Shown here one piece after another: positions 44,604-45,028 of a stretch of 45,028 bases of DNA (its first letter is position 1; each line of letters opens with the position of its first letter). Position numbers and translations under genes: made by a program. A model generated the notes under the pieces. It worked only from the letters and a program-made list of their open reading frames with translations, made no database searches and was not told the DNA's origin. This stretch comes from Desulfobulbaceae bacterium (GTDB taxonomy: Bacteria; Desulfobacterota; Desulfobulbia; Desulfobulbales; Desulfocapsaceae), in NCBI GenBank assembly GCA_020049575.1, contig JAIFKM010000048.1:1-45028 (forward strand), read 5' to 3'.

Positions 44604-44992
44604 ACCACGGGATTATACCGCAATACTTGAATCTTGCAAGGGTGGTGGGCCACCGAACAGGGGAAATATACGTTTGACTTTGCATTGATGCGAAATGATT
44701 GAAAGGGAGGCCATTGCTAGGTTGTTGTTGGCAACTGCCGTTATGTACAAGAGTGAGGAGTTGCTTAATAACTGACTGATCCATATTATAGTACTTGTGA
44801 AGAACAAGTCGGTTGGAATGGTTATTTTTCCGGTGAGATACTTTCCAGACATAGGAGCATGGTAAATCTTAAAGGTACTGAAGCAGTCGAATAGTGGAGG
44901 GCAATGCCTTGATTGATATGTAGATCTCACAGGCACATGAGTGCACATTCTCCACGACCCGTTTTGAAATGAATCCTTGGAGGATTTTTACC
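44604..44992 (+). other. Divergent intergenic region upstream of secDF
   Basis: About 390 nt without a credible gene; short open frames on either strand lack ribosome-binding sites and recognisable products. It contains the secDF promoter at its left end and the ribosome-binding site of the right-edge gene at 44979-44984. I see no tRNA-like structure. Confidence 0.5.
44612..44639 (-). promoter_or_regulatory. secDF promoter
   Basis: On the minus strand, TTGCAA (44639-44634) and a perfect TATAAT (44617-44612) are 16 nt apart. Transcription would start near 44605, giving a leader of about 60 nt before the ATG at 44546. Confidence 0.6.
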
Positions 44993-45028
44993 ATGGGTGA
45001 GAATAATCTCCCCGATTACATTAACTAT
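44993..45028 (+). CDS. Start of an unidentified gene, cut by window edge
   Basis: ATG at 44993 is preceded by a strong TTGGAGGA ribosome-binding site and opens a frame reading MGENNLPDYINY up to the edge. Twelve residues are too few for identification. It is divergent from secDF. Confidence 0.5.
   Translation, partial: MGENNLPDYINY

Noticed and set aside
44613-44948. 111-codon minus-strand frame upstream of secDF
   Set aside because: It overlaps the secDF promoter, has no ribosome-binding site and no recognisable sequence character.

Overview
The window looks like a chromosomal segment of a sulfate-reducing or sulfur-disproportionating member of the Desulfobacterota, most likely a Desulfobulbales/Desulfobulbaceae relative. 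The basis is a complete dsrA-dsrB-dsrD cluster (dissimilatory sulfite reductase plus DsrD) set among ordinary housekeeping genes. The genus-level guess is inference from protein resemblance. I see no CRISPR array, insertion sequence, rRNA or tRNA gene.

Layout. 1-1030 (minus): an ACT-domain protein followed by a UPF0210 (PFL) protein cut by the window edge. 1292-4560 (plus): two paralogous lipoproteins, then polyphosphate kinase. 4606-6641 (minus): an MTA/SAH deaminase and a monofunctional peptidoglycan transglycosylase. 6935-16257 (plus): ychF, a YhaM-like HD nuclease, holB, ricT, metG, yggT, a DivIVA-domain gene, yggU, a tpiA-like gene and a DUF533 gene. 16298-20513 (minus): GGDEF/HD-GYP-like, HDOD and ABC1-kinase genes, joined by 4-nt overlaps. 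20716-21450 (minus): an unrecognised protein. 21578-28847 (plus): dnaG, rpoD, dprA, rpe and pgi. 29123-31905 (plus): dsrABD with its own promoter, two operator-like repeats and a strong terminator, then birA. 32780-35224 (minus): metK and a frame-broken ahcY. 35698-36669 (plus): an arabinose-5-phosphate isomerase (kdsD type). 36727-39237 (minus): a large membrane protein with an N-terminal E2/UBC-like domain. 39489-40550 (plus): a Cys-rich/cNMP-binding/DUF4388-like protein. 40564-44546 (minus): fused secDF, a YkgJ-type cysteine-cluster protein and a HAD phosphatase. A new plus-strand gene starts at the right edge.

How it fits together. The dsr block is energy metabolism. dnaG-rpoD and the ychF-to-tpiA run are information processing, translation, cell-division and carbon-metabolism genes. 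metK, ahcY and mtaD all concern S-adenosylmethionine turnover. In this sequence ahcY carries an internal deletion of about 74 nt with a frameshift, while mtaD could offer another exit for S-adenosylhomocysteine.

The most unusual items are these: the 836-residue protein with a bacterial E2-like domain (HPD...C95) joined through one membrane span to TPR-like repeats; a triosephosphate isomerase homologue whose catalytic Glu is Cys153; the paired operator-like repeats around the dsrA promoter; the broken ahcY; and the degenerate c-di-GMP-type protein in an operon with HDOD and ABC1-kinase genes.
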